Origin: an uncultured Bacteroidales bacterium | GTDB taxonomy: Bacteria > Bacteroidota > Bacteroidia > Bacteroidales > Paludibacteraceae | Assembly (NCBI GenBank): GCA_949297975.1 | Contig: CASFUX010000010.1 | Span: 1 to 59,568 of the forward strand | Reading direction: 5' to 3' | Length of the DNA stretch: 59,568 nt | In this document: piece after piece, positions 25,199 through 33,836 of the stretch | Layout: each line of letters begins with the position of its first letter | How positions within the stretch are numbered: position 1 is the first letter of the stretch | Notes under the pieces: generated by a model | The model's database searches: none | Told to the model about the DNA's origin: nothing | The model's input: the letters and a program-made list of their open reading frames with translations, nothing else | Translations under genes and position numbers: made by a program

Positions 25199-26563
25199 AT
25201 GAGATATTTGAATATAATCATAACGGCTTTGTCGTTGGGTTGGGTTGCAACTGCTGTCTGTGCCGATTGGAAAATTGTGGGCGACACGACCGAATGGCAA
25301 ATTCCGTTTACTCCGTTGGACGATGACGGAAAAGAATTTGTGTATGTGGGAGGCATGAGTACTGACGCATTTAAAATAACGGATGGCACGACAATGTACA
25401 TGCATGCGTGTGGAGGCAACAACCCGTTGGGCGATTCCATTGCCTTGCGGGAGGCTGGTGTGGATGAGCGCGGGTTGTACATTCGATATGCGGGTAAAGA
25501 AGATATGTTTCGCCTGACGCTTTCCGTGGATGGTAATGTGAAAAGCCTGAAAGCGGAGCGCGTGGAGTATCCACGGAATTTGTACATACATGGCGGTCCA
25601 TTCAATTTGGATGCGGGCGACTGGCAGATACAAGATGCCGTGCTGCTGACGACCGACCCGGAACGGCCTTATGTGTTTTGGTATAAGGGTAACTTGCACT
25701 ACAATGATATTGGAGCAGAAGGGGGCAGTTTCAAGCTGTTGCAGAAGCATGATTGGGGAGACAATTATCATCCGGAGGGCACGGGCAATGTGTCTTTGTC
25801 GGAGGCTATTGGCAAGCCGCTTAAAATGCGATTGAACGGAGAGGATAGCAAGTGGACCATTCCTGCGGATCATAGCGGAGACGGTTATTATGAAATCGAG
25901 GTCGATGTGGTTAACCTTACGTTGACGGTAACAAAGTTCGTACCGGGTGAGGCGCGTTATCCCCGTGCGGTATTTGCCGTGGGAGCGGCTTTGCCTTGTG
26001 GATGGCCGCTTGACAACACGACTGCCATGCAGATGGACCCGGTGGAAGATGGCGTGTACGAGTGGGAAGGTTACGTGACGAAAGGCGATTTCAAATTTAC
26101 CATGCGACATGGCTCGTATGGCCGTTGCTGGGTATCGACTGTGGAGAATCAGCCGGTGTTTAGCGGCGAGGAATATGATGTGATTTATGAAGAAAACTAT
26201 TTTGCTGGCGGCGATGCGCATGATTACAAGTTTGTCATTACGCAAGAAGGCATAAGCAAGTTGCGCCTCGATTTGGCGAAAATGAAGTTCACTGTTGAAG
26301 GCCAGCCGTCAGCAGAACCTTCCCAAGTGGATGTGGTGAAGGAGGAACATGTGATTTGTTACAGCCGGGAAGGACGTTTGTTCCTAATGGCCGATTGTGA
26401 CGAACGGATGCGGATGAATATATTCAGTGTGGATGGCCGTCGGGTAGCAGGGTGCGTCTTTGCGCGTGCAACGGATGTGGCATTGCCCGCAGGAAGTTAT
26501 ATTGTCGTGCTTGAAAAAGGAAGCGGCGAACCGCCCGTTCGTTTGCAGGCCTATGTGCGGTAA
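25199..26563 (+). CDS. SusF-like secreted glycan-binding protein with T9SS tag
   Basis: Non-catalytic. After a signal peptide (1-22, ending AVCADW) there are beta-sandwich segments of SusE/F type: an atypical first part (about 23-125), a second module starting LYIHGGPFNLDAGDW (about 128-250) and a third starting AVFAVGAALPCGWPL (about 258-375). Each closes with a Y-x-I/L-x-V/L-D-x-V/L strand such as YYEIEVDVVNLTLTV. The tail (about 385-454, MNIFSVDGRRVAG ... GSYIVVL) is a degenerate T9SS sorting domain. The ATG at 25199 comes 40 bp after the GH31 stop. Probably extracellular glycan capture; ligand unknown. Confidence 0.75.
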   Translation: MRYLNIIITALSLGWVATAVCADWKIVGDTTEWQIPFTPLDDDGKEFVYVGGMSTDAFKITDGTTMYMHACGGNNPLGDSIALREAGVDERGLYIRYAGKEDMFRLTLSVDGNVKSLKAERVEYPRNLYIHGGPFNLDAGDWQIQDAVLLTTDPERPYVFWYKGNLHYNDIGAEGGSFKLLQKHDWGDNYHPEGTGNVSLSEAIGKPLKMRLNGEDSKWTIPADHSGDGYYEIEVDVVNLTLTVTKFVPGEARYPRAVFAVGAALPCGWPLDNTTAMQMDPVEDGVYEWEGYVTKGDFKFTMRHGSYGRCWVSTVENQPVFSGEEYDVIYEENYFAGGDAHDYKFVITQEGISKLRLDLAKMKFTVEGQPSAEPSQVDVVKEEHVICYSREGRLFLMADCDERMRMNIFSVDGRRVAGCVFARATDVALPAGSYIVVLEKGSGEPPVRLQAYVR

Positions 26564-26633
26564 TCGTTTTGTGTGTTGAACGGTCTCTTATGCTGTATGT
26601 TACACCATCAAGTAGAGGCTTTTTTCGCAAGAG

Positions 26634-26729
26634 GTTATCGTTCCACCCGGGTGATACAGGTGTTCCACCCGGGTGACACACCTGTTCCACCCGGGTGGAA
26701 CACCTGTATCACCCTGGTGAGACGATAAC
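26634..26729. repeat. 96-bp palindrome built from four 22-bp steps with a CACCCGGGTG core
   Basis: Left arm 26634-26675 and right arm 26688-26729 are inverted repeats of 42 bp with three mismatches by eye, around a 12-base spacer. Read along one strand the same stretch is a tandem series of 22-bp units, three starting TTCCACCCGGGTG and a diverged fourth (TATCACCCTGGTG). Each unit centres on the 10-bp palindrome CACCCGGGTG (CACCCTGGTG in the fourth), and the third forms the 16-bp palindrome TTCCACCCGGGTGGAA. The array sits in the 312-bp gap before the gene at 26,876. The rest of that gap shows only T-rich DNA, including a short stem of Ts and As near 26,780. No gene is seen there. Confidence 0.85.
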
Positions 26730-26875
26730 TTTATCCTGCAAGATGCAGAACTTGTATGGTGGAAAATGAATAGTTTATGCTTTTTTTTGAAAAAAGTTGG
26801 GGTGTGAGTAAGGGTTGGAGCGTTTTTTTGTGTCTTATCAATGTAAAATGTTCAAATGTGCATGATAAAAGGAAT

Positions 26876-28492
26876 ATGAAAACAGCAAGGGATAATGCTC
26901 GGTATTGGTTGGTAAACGTGATGTGCGCTTTGTTTGCTTGTATAGGAAGCGTGGAGGTTGTGGGGCAGGATGTCGTGTTGACCATTGAGGCAGAGGATGC
27001 CACGTTGAGTGGCAGTGTGAAAGTGAAGAGCGGGAATAATTTCTCTGGTGGCCAGTTCGTTGGCGACAACGGGGTGGGCAGCAAAATATTATTGGAAAAT
27101 GTGGAGGTAGTCAAGGAGGGCGGTTATAAGTTCCGAACGTATTATACTTGCATGGGGAAGCGTTCCATAGCGGTTCGTACGGGTTACTATCCGGCTGTGG
27201 TATGCACCGTGGAGAAAGAAACGAGCGATTGGGATAACGGCCCTACCGCCATGATGGAGTGCTATTTGTATTTGAATGAAGGTGAAAATGATATAGAGAT
27301 TACGCCTTACAATGGCGATGGCCCTAATATAGACAAGTTTGAAATCGTGTCGATTGATGCGGAGTTTCCGCGCCCGGAACCGGACAAGTGGGCGTGGGGC
27401 TATGACTTGACAGAGGATGCCTTGTCGGTGACATTCAACGGCGAACCGGCCGATGACCGCATGTTGGACAACGACGAGGAAACGGTGTACGATTATACCG
27501 GTACGGCAGCAACCTTGCAGGTGGAATGTGATATGCCCTATCTGCTCACAGGCTATTATTTGTCGGCAGGGTTTGAAAGCGAAACGGATGTGGCGACTTG
27601 GCGGTTGGAGTATTCGTCCGATGGTACCACATGGAAGGCATTGACCCCTTCGAGCGTGCAGCAGGGCGGTTGTGGCACGTTGTTCGTGCTGGAGCGTAAT
27701 GTGCGTGATGCGGGTTATGCGGCGACACATTATCGTCTTTATGCATCGGGCGGCACGATAGGGGAAGTGCAGTTGTTTGGTATTCCTTACCTGAGCGAGG
27801 CTACGGATGGACAGTTCCCTGCTGATTTGACCGAAGGCTTGGACGTGCGTACATACACCAATGGTATGCCGCTCGGTGTGTATGACTATGGTTCGTGGGA
27901 CGAACGGTATTACAATCTCTTCAACCATGACATGACGAAGAAGTATTATTGGGACGGGCAGTCCACATTCTTTGTGGACGTGGAGTTGCCCGGAACTACC
28001 CGTTTGACAAGTTATACGCTTACTTCGTGTCAGGATTATCCGGAGCGCGACCCTAAATCCTGGGTAGTCGAAGGGTTTGATCGCGATTGGGAAGTGGTGA
28101 GTGAGGTGTATGATTTTACTTTCCCGGTGCGCTATGCCACCATGAAGTTTGAGGTGGATGCGGAGAAATACTACCGGGGCTTCCGGCTGCGCACGTTGGA
28201 AAGCAACGGGGCGGAAGCCTTCCAGGTGCTGAAGTGGCAATTGTTCGGCGAAACGCGTCCGACGGGATTGGATGATGTGCGGCAGGCGATGCCGGTATGG
28301 GTATCGGGTCGCGAGTTGGTCATGCAGCCTACGGGCCGGGGCCAGTATCGTGTGAGTGACTTGTCCGGGCGCACGGTGGCGCACGGTCAATTGGATGGTG
28401 TTGAGTGCCGTTGCGTGTTGCCCGTGGGGCTGTATGTGGTGAACATGCAGACCGAGGGTGGTAGCCGGGTGGAAAAAGTGATAGTAAGATAA
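26876..28492 (+). CDS. Non-catalytic secreted glycan-binding protein: CBM6/35-like, two discoidin modules, T9SS tag
   Basis: Paralogue of the protein at 15,227 with one CBM module fewer. Signal peptide (1-30, ending VVGQD), one CBM6/CBM35-like module (about 39-154, EAEDATLSG to NIDKFEIV), two F5/8 type C-like modules (about 176-300 and 314-456) and a T9SS sorting domain (about 475-538, YRVSDLSG ... GLYVVNM). The shared pattern with 15,227 includes LLTGYYLSAG and LKWQLFG. The frame is open to 26777, but the ATG at 26876 is preceded by an AAAAGGA ribosome site and opens the signal peptide, so it is chosen. No catalytic motif. Probable glycan-binding scaffold. Confidence 0.8.
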   Translation: MKTARDNARYWLVNVMCALFACIGSVEVVGQDVVLTIEAEDATLSGSVKVKSGNNFSGGQFVGDNGVGSKILLENVEVVKEGGYKFRTYYTCMGKRSIAVRTGYYPAVVCTVEKETSDWDNGPTAMMECYLYLNEGENDIEITPYNGDGPNIDKFEIVSIDAEFPRPEPDKWAWGYDLTEDALSVTFNGEPADDRMLDNDEETVYDYTGTAATLQVECDMPYLLTGYYLSAGFESETDVATWRLEYSSDGTTWKALTPSSVQQGGCGTLFVLERNVRDAGYAATHYRLYASGGTIGEVQLFGIPYLSEATDGQFPADLTEGLDVRTYTNGMPLGVYDYGSWDERYYNLFNHDMTKKYYWDGQSTFFVDVELPGTTRLTSYTLTSCQDYPERDPKSWVVEGFDRDWEVVSEVYDFTFPVRYATMKFEVDAEKYYRGFRLRTLESNGAEAFQVLKWQLFGETRPTGLDDVRQAMPVWVSGRELVMQPTGRGQYRVSDLSGRTVAHGQLDGVECRCVLPVGLYVVNMQTEGGSRVEKVIVR

Positions 28493-28513
28493 AATCTTTT
28501 GGAATTGGAGTTA

Positions 28514-31102
28514 ATGCGAAATATGAAGTCAACCTATAAGAAGATAGGGGGTATCGCCTTGCTGATGTGGGGCAGTGTGTGGTTGGGCTTGCGGGCTGAT
28601 AGCACCGTGGCTACGGTAACATCGCCCCAAGGCGATATGGCATTGGACCTGCTGCTGGATGAAAACAATGCTTTGTTCTATCAGGTGCAAAAGGACGGTG
28701 TACAATTGATTGCCAAGTCTGCTTTGGGCATCAATACATCGGCAGGCGACTTCTCGGAAGGATTGGTGGCAGGTGAACCTGTAACCACATCGGTTGACGA
28801 TACTTATTCATTGCCTTCGGGCAAGAAAAGCACGTATACCAATCGTTACAACGAGTTGCGTGTGCCGTTTACCCGCGATGACAAGCGTGTGGAAGTGGTG
28901 GTGCGGATGTACGATGACGGGTTGGCCTATCGGTACGAATTGGACGGTACGGGTAATCTGACTGTGTATTCGGAACTGAGCGAATGCAACCCTGCCACGA
29001 AAGATGAAATCTATTCGCAAGTATATTCGCGGGATTATAAAAACGTGGTGGAGGAATCGGATTGGGAGTTGGAAAGTTGCTTGCAGCATACCTCGTTGCC
29101 TTTGCTGGTGAAAACGGGCGATAGCTATCTGTTGTTGTCTGAAGCGGGGGTGGATGGCACGTATGCGGCCTCGCAACTTTATACGAATGATGAGACGCAG
29201 GCATTCGTGTACCGCTTCGTGGGGGCAGATGTGGAGACTTCCCTGCCTTTTCATAGTCCGTGGCGTATGATGATGGCCGGTTCGTTGGCCTCGATGGTGG
29301 AATCTACCTTGTCCGAAAACTTAAGTGAACCTACGACCTTGACCGACCTGGCTTGGATTAAACCGGGACGGGCGGCTTGGGCTTATGGTGGAAACGACAC
29401 GGAGGGAGGAGTTGAAAAGTTGTGGGATAAAGAGAAAGAGCAGTGGACTATCATGGGCGACATTACGGGACACTTGTCCTTGGATTGTATCCATGAATAT
29501 ATCGATTGGGCTTCAGAGATGGGCTGGGAATATTTCACGCTTGACCGGGCTTGGGAAGAAGCGAAAATAGGTTTGAACGATTTGGCATCGTATGCAGGGG
29601 ATCGGCAGGTGGGGCTGTTCATCTGGGTGAATCAACGCTCGCTGCCGATAGATGATGCTAGCTTAAATAACCGGATGCTGAATTGGGAGAATGCCGGGAT
29701 AAAAGGTATCAAGGTGGATTTCTGGGAGGACGATTCGCAGGACATGATGAAGCGCTACGAACAAGTGTTGCGCATTGCCGCCCAGCATAACCTCATGGTG
29801 GACTTGTATTCGTGTACGAAGCCCACGGGCTTGCAGCGCACGTGGCCTAACCTGCTCAGTTCGGAGGCGGTGCTGAGCAATGCGTATTATGCGGAAAGCC
29901 CGAATGTGATAACGGCGGCGCACAATATCAATTCGGCCATAGTGCGGGGCAGTTTGGGGGCGACGGACTATGCGCCGGTCGATTTTGCCGATAAGGACGG
30001 GAAAATACATTATGGCACTACATGGGCGCATCAGTTGGCCTTGTCGGTGGTGTTCGAGTCGGGCTTGTTGCATCTTAACGATGCCCCGGACAACTACCGC
30101 TACCATGTGGCCAAAGGATTCCTGCAAAGTGTGCCTGCCACGTGGGACGACACGAAATGCCTGGAAGCGGCCATGAACGACCGCTTGACGGTGGCACGCC
30201 GCAACGGCGACGATTGGTATGTCGCCGTCTTGGCTACCGAGCCGCGTGCATGGAGCGCAAAACTGGACTTCCTTGATGCGGACAGAACCTATAACGCTTA
30301 CATTTACCGGGACGGCGCTTGTCCCTCCGATGTGCAGTTTGAGTACCGCGAAGGGCTTCGCTCCACCGATGCATTGGAACTGTCGTTGCTGTCGCAGGGG
30401 GGAGCAGTGGTGCTGCTGTCGCCATCGGCTGATTATGCCAGGCCGGAGTTCATCAAGTATGAGGCCGAATCGGCGGACAATCTGATACCATTCGGTGTGG
30501 CGGTGCGCACGGATGTGGACAGCTTGTGTTCGGGCAACGAATATGTGGCTTCCATTGGCAACGGGCGTGCGCTGACGTTTCGCAAGGTGATGGTGCCGCA
30601 GTCGGGCACTTATGCGCTGACATTTTATTACACGGCGGCAACCTCGCGTTTTGCCTATGTGGAAGTAAACGATGTGCTGGAGACCCGTAAGGAGTACACG
30701 TTCCAAGCCACCGGTGCGGATAGTGGCAGCGGGCTGGGTATGAAGACTATTTTAGTGGACTTGAACGCCGCAGCGGAGAATACCATCGAGTTCGGTTGTT
30801 CCATGGACTATGCACCGTCTATTGACCGCATTGAGTTGTCGTGGGTAGGCGAGGGTGAGACGGCTTTGGACAATGTGGAAAGCGATCTTCGGCCGGGTGT
30901 AGTGTATGCCCGCGACATGCAGATTATTATGCAGCAAAGTGGTGAAACGCAGTATGTACTGTTCAACACCACGGGGCAGCAATTGGCAAATGGCTCTTTT
31001 GAAGGCGGCACGCTGGCTATCCCTGTGGCGGAAAGAGGAGTGTACTTGCTGAAGTTGGAAACAGAAGGCGTTTCGTTTACGGAAAAGGTGCTGGTAGATT
31101 GA
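28514..31102 (+). CDS. GH97 family alpha-glycosidase with C-terminal CBM-like module and T9SS tag
   Basis: GH97 enzymes are either inverting alpha-glucosidases (SusB type) or retaining alpha-galactosidases. Here the N-terminal super-sandwich (about 30-280) precedes a barrel with LAWIKPGRAAW, YFTLDRAWE and GIKGIKVDFWEDDSQ (Asp402). An Asp in the KVDF position fits the retaining, alpha-galactosidase-like branch, which is an inference from motif placement. C-terminal additions are a CBM6/35-like module (about 646-780, YEAESAD to SIDRIELSW) and a T9SS sorting domain (about 790-862, YVLFNTTGQQL ... GVYLLKL). The ATG at 28514, behind a GGAG site, is chosen over an in-frame TTG at 28499; 28523 is also possible. 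Confidence 0.88.
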   Translation: MRNMKSTYKKIGGIALLMWGSVWLGLRADSTVATVTSPQGDMALDLLLDENNALFYQVQKDGVQLIAKSALGINTSAGDFSEGLVAGEPVTTSVDDTYSLPSGKKSTYTNRYNELRVPFTRDDKRVEVVVRMYDDGLAYRYELDGTGNLTVYSELSECNPATKDEIYSQVYSRDYKNVVEESDWELESCLQHTSLPLLVKTGDSYLLLSEAGVDGTYAASQLYTNDETQAFVYRFVGADVETSLPFHSPWRMMMAGSLASMVESTLSENLSEPTTLTDLAWIKPGRAAWAYGGNDTEGGVEKLWDKEKEQWTIMGDITGHLSLDCIHEYIDWASEMGWEYFTLDRAWEEAKIGLNDLASYAGDRQVGLFIWVNQRSLPIDDASLNNRMLNWENAGIKGIKVDFWEDDSQDMMKRYEQVLRIAAQHNLMVDLYSCTKPTGLQRTWPNLLSSEAVLSNAYYAESPNVITAAHNINSAIVRGSLGATDYAPVDFADKDGKIHYGTTWAHQLALSVVFESGLLHLNDAPDNYRYHVAKGFLQSVPATWDDTKCLEAAMNDRLTVARRNGDDWYVAVLATEPRAWSAKLDFLDADRTYNAYIYRDGACPSDVQFEYREGLRSTDALELSLLSQGGAVVLLSPSADYARPEFIKYEAESADNLIPFGVAVRTDVDSLCSGNEYVASIGNGRALTFRKVMVPQSGTYALTFYYTAATSRFAYVEVNDVLETRKEYTFQATGADSGSGLGMKTILVDLNAAAENTIEFGCSMDYAPSIDRIELSWVGEGETALDNVESDLRPGVVYARDMQIIMQQSGETQYVLFNTTGQQLANGSFEGGTLAIPVAERGVYLLKLETEGVSFTEKVLVD

Positions 31103-31141
31103 AGGCGAATTTGTGTGCGAATATCAATACATGATTAACAA

Positions 31142-32575
31142 ATGAAAAGACTGATTTTATTCTTTTATGCCGTATGGATGGCGGCAGGAATGTCGTTTGG
31201 TGCTGAGTACGAGCACTTGTACATCATTGGCAATGGATGCGATGCCGGTTGGGGCAGTCCTGGCGACGGAATAGAAATGACTCCCGATGTGGATGGTGTG
31301 TTCATCTGGGAAGGCAATTTGTATGGGAAAGACACGGGCGACAATGGCAACATGCGCTTCAAGTTCTTGACGAACCGCACGGACTGGCAACCCGGCTACA
31401 CGTGTGAATATATTGAATCCACCCATCACACCTTGGTGACGTTGGGCGAGGAGATGAAAATTTATGAATACCTCACCGGAAGCGATATTCCCAACGGGCA
31501 TGATTTTTCATTCCAAGTGGAGGAAACGGCCAAGTACCGGGTGAAAGTGGACTTGAACGCGGAAACCATGGTGGTGACCCGTTTGGGGGATGCCGATGTG
31601 TCCGAAGATCCCGCTACTGTGTTCACGGCTGAGGAGTTTCAAGCCACGGGCGGTGTGTTGAAATATCGCAAACTGGTTCCGTTTTCGGTAGAAGAGGGTA
31701 AGACTTATCCGCTGGTCGTTTTCCTGCATGGCAAGGGAGAGCGGGGCGACAACAACAGCAGCCAGTTGGCTTATGCGGGCACGTTGTTCTCCAAGGCGGA
31801 AAATCGCGAGGCTTATCCTGCTTATGTGCTGTTTCCGCAGTGTCCGTCGCAGTACTTTGGGGCATTTGACGAAGAACCGGCCAGCTTCGATGCCACGACT
31901 TTCCCTGAAGATTATCCCATATCCAAGTTCAATGGCATGGTGAAAGAGTTGATAGATTCTTACTTGCAGATGGATGGGATAGACAAGGACAGGGTGTATA
32001 TCTTCGGCCTTTCGATGGGGGGCATGGCTACGTATGACTTGGTGTGCCGCTTTCCCGAGGTGTTTGCGGCGGCGGTGCCCTTGTGTGGCGGGGTTAATGC
32101 GGCGCGGCTGGAGGACGAACGTTTGGCTCAAGTGTATTGGCGCATTTTTCATGGTGATGCCGATGGGGTAGTGCCAGTGCAGAATTCGCGGACGGCCTAC
32201 GAGAAATTGCAGGCTTTGGGTGCGGATGTGGAGTATATAGAAGTGCCCGGTGCCGACCATTTTGTGTGGACACCGGCCTTTGAGCGGGAAGATTTCCTCT
32301 CCTGGATGTTTGACAAGACCCGCATGAAGTCCTCATCGGGTGTGTCTGCTGAAATAGCAGAAACGGCTTTGTCTGTGTACAGTCGGGAAGGGCGTTTGGC
32401 TATCCGCATGGTTGGGGGTACGGCCTACGAGGTGTACAACCTGATGGGGCAAATCGTAACAGCCGGTGCGTTGGAAAACGGCGAGGCCGATTTGTCGCTG
32501 GCACAAGGGGTGTACATCGTGCGTGTACGCACCGGGGCTGGAAGGTTCTGTGAACGATTGACGATGAATTATTGA
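31142..32575 (+). CDS. SusF-like module fused to an alpha/beta-hydrolase esterase, with T9SS tag
   Basis: Bifunctional layout: signal peptide (1-20), one SusE/F-like binding module (about 22-145, LYIIGNGCDAGWG, with WQPGYTCEY), an alpha/beta-hydrolase of the feruloyl/acetyl-xylan-esterase or PHB-depolymerase-like type (about 160-395) and a T9SS sorting domain (about 405-477). The catalytic triad is visible: nucleophile Ser291 in GLSMGG, Asp in HGDADGVVP and His in GADHFVW, with the oxyanion strand VVFLHGKGERGDN. The binding module would hold the esterase on the polymer. It removes an acyl or phenolic substituent, but which one cannot be told. It follows GH97 by 39 bp. Confidence 0.85.
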   Translation: MKRLILFFYAVWMAAGMSFGAEYEHLYIIGNGCDAGWGSPGDGIEMTPDVDGVFIWEGNLYGKDTGDNGNMRFKFLTNRTDWQPGYTCEYIESTHHTLVTLGEEMKIYEYLTGSDIPNGHDFSFQVEETAKYRVKVDLNAETMVVTRLGDADVSEDPATVFTAEEFQATGGVLKYRKLVPFSVEEGKTYPLVVFLHGKGERGDNNSSQLAYAGTLFSKAENREAYPAYVLFPQCPSQYFGAFDEEPASFDATTFPEDYPISKFNGMVKELIDSYLQMDGIDKDRVYIFGLSMGGMATYDLVCRFPEVFAAAVPLCGGVNAARLEDERLAQVYWRIFHGDADGVVPVQNSRTAYEKLQALGADVEYIEVPGADHFVWTPAFEREDFLSWMFDKTRMKSSSGVSAEIAETALSVYSREGRLAIRMVGGTAYEVYNLMGQIVTAGALENGEADLSLAQGVYIVRVRTGAGRFCERLTMNY

Positions 32576-32627
32576 CAATTTTTATTATACTAAATTCTAT
32601 ATTGTTTCATTTAAAATTTTTGTAGTC

Positions 32628-33752
32628 ATGAGAAAATTTACTTTAAGCGTGCTTGGTGCGGCAATGGCACTGGGCATGTATGCACAAGCAAGGTTTCAAA
32701 GCTTGTACGTGGTAGGGAATGCTTGTTCGGCAGGTTGGTCACAAGATGGTGCTTTGCCGATGGAAAAAACGGCTGATGGCCTTTTTGTATGGACTGGCGA
32801 ATTGAAAGCTGCGGCTTCGGAAGATACAGAGCGTTTTAAGTTTTTGGTTGATGAAAAGCAGTGGGCACCTACGATCACCTGCAACATCAATACTCCTGAA
32901 CAGCAACACCAAATGGTTGAGTTGGCCGATGCGTCGCAAAATCCTATCAAGGAAAACAAGTTGTATGTGCGAGAAACGGAAAGTACGGGTTCTGACAATG
33001 CCTTTACGGTATCCGAAACGGCCACTTACACTATCGCGATTAACTTGGAAGCGATGAAAATGGTCATTGTAAAGGGTACGGAACCTATATATCCCACTAT
33101 CCCGACCTTGGGTACGGATTCACTCTACTTGGTAGGCGGTGCGGTGAATGCCACCGGCGAATGGGATCACTCGCTTCCTCCTATTGAATTGGTAGGTGAA
33201 AACGGCGTGTTCACGTTTAATGATACATTGTACACCAATGCGAAAGACTCGGCTGAATTCAAGTTCAAGACCTTGGCCAACAGTTGGGATGAAACGTTGG
33301 TGTCAGCCATGGAAGGTGGTCAGGTCATTGCGGCGGTTGAAGGAGAAGATGCTGCTGAATATGACATGGTGTTCCGTCCGTTTGAAGGGTCACCCAACGA
33401 CTTCCCCTTCCTGATTACGGCCACAGGTGTATATGACTTGACCATTGACTTGAATACGAAGAAACTGACGGTAAACAGCTTTACCCCGGTTGAAGAAGAA
33501 GGCAACAATGCTGTAGCCATGGTGTCGGAAGATGTGGTACGTGTATTGGCTGCAGCCAATACGATTACGTTGTCTGCCCAAGGCGGCAACGTAATCACTT
33601 CGGCATCCGTATATGATGTAGCAGGCAAGTGTCTCGGCACGGTGTCGGAATCGGGTAGCCAAGTATGGTTCGAAGGCTTGAGCAATGGCTTGTACATCGT
33701 GAAAATGAATTGCGCAGGCAAGGACTATGTGCAAAAAGTACTGGTGAAATAA
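32628..33752 (+). CDS. SusE/F-like secreted glycan-binding protein, two modules, T9SS tag
   Basis: Signal peptide (1-20, ending MYAQA), two SusE/F-like beta-sandwich modules (about 22-148, LYVVGNACSAGW ... WAPTITCNI; and about 163-285, LYLVGGAVNATGEW) and a T9SS sorting domain (about 300-374, VYDVAGKCLG ... GLYIVKM). No catalytic residues. The WxPxxTC signature with a following His is shared with modules in the esterase at 31,142, the protein at 33,837 and the GH92 at 37,662. Likely extracellular glycan binding. A hairpin terminator follows the stop by 10 bp. Confidence 0.82.
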   Translation: MRKFTLSVLGAAMALGMYAQARFQSLYVVGNACSAGWSQDGALPMEKTADGLFVWTGELKAAASEDTERFKFLVDEKQWAPTITCNINTPEQQHQMVELADASQNPIKENKLYVRETESTGSDNAFTVSETATYTIAINLEAMKMVIVKGTEPIYPTIPTLGTDSLYLVGGAVNATGEWDHSLPPIELVGENGVFTFNDTLYTNAKDSAEFKFKTLANSWDETLVSAMEGGQVIAAVEGEDAAEYDMVFRPFEGSPNDFPFLITATGVYDLTIDLNTKKLTVNSFTPVEEEGNNAVAMVSEDVVRVLAAANTITLSAQGGNVITSASVYDVAGKCLGTVSESGSQVWFEGLSNGLYIVKMNCAGKDYVQKVLVK

Positions 33753-33761
33753 AATGAGTAA

Positions 33762-33806
33762 GGAAAGGTGGCGAGCGGCATTTGCCGTTGCCGCCTTCCC
33801 TTTTTT
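33762..33806 (+). terminator. Rho-independent terminator between SusE/F-like genes
   Basis: The arm starting at 33762 (GGAAAGGTGGCGAGCGGCA) pairs with 33783-33799 around a short loop, and six T residues follow (33801-33806). Its sequence resembles the hairpin at 36,008, suggesting gene and terminator were duplicated together. Confidence 0.75.
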
Positions 33807-33836
33807 AATCAAGCAACCGATTTTAATAACAAAATC

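Noticed and set aside
26634..26729. Possible short CRISPR array
   Set aside because: The unit is 22 bp with spacers of a few bases only, the spacers are themselves part of a larger palindrome, and no cas genes are present.
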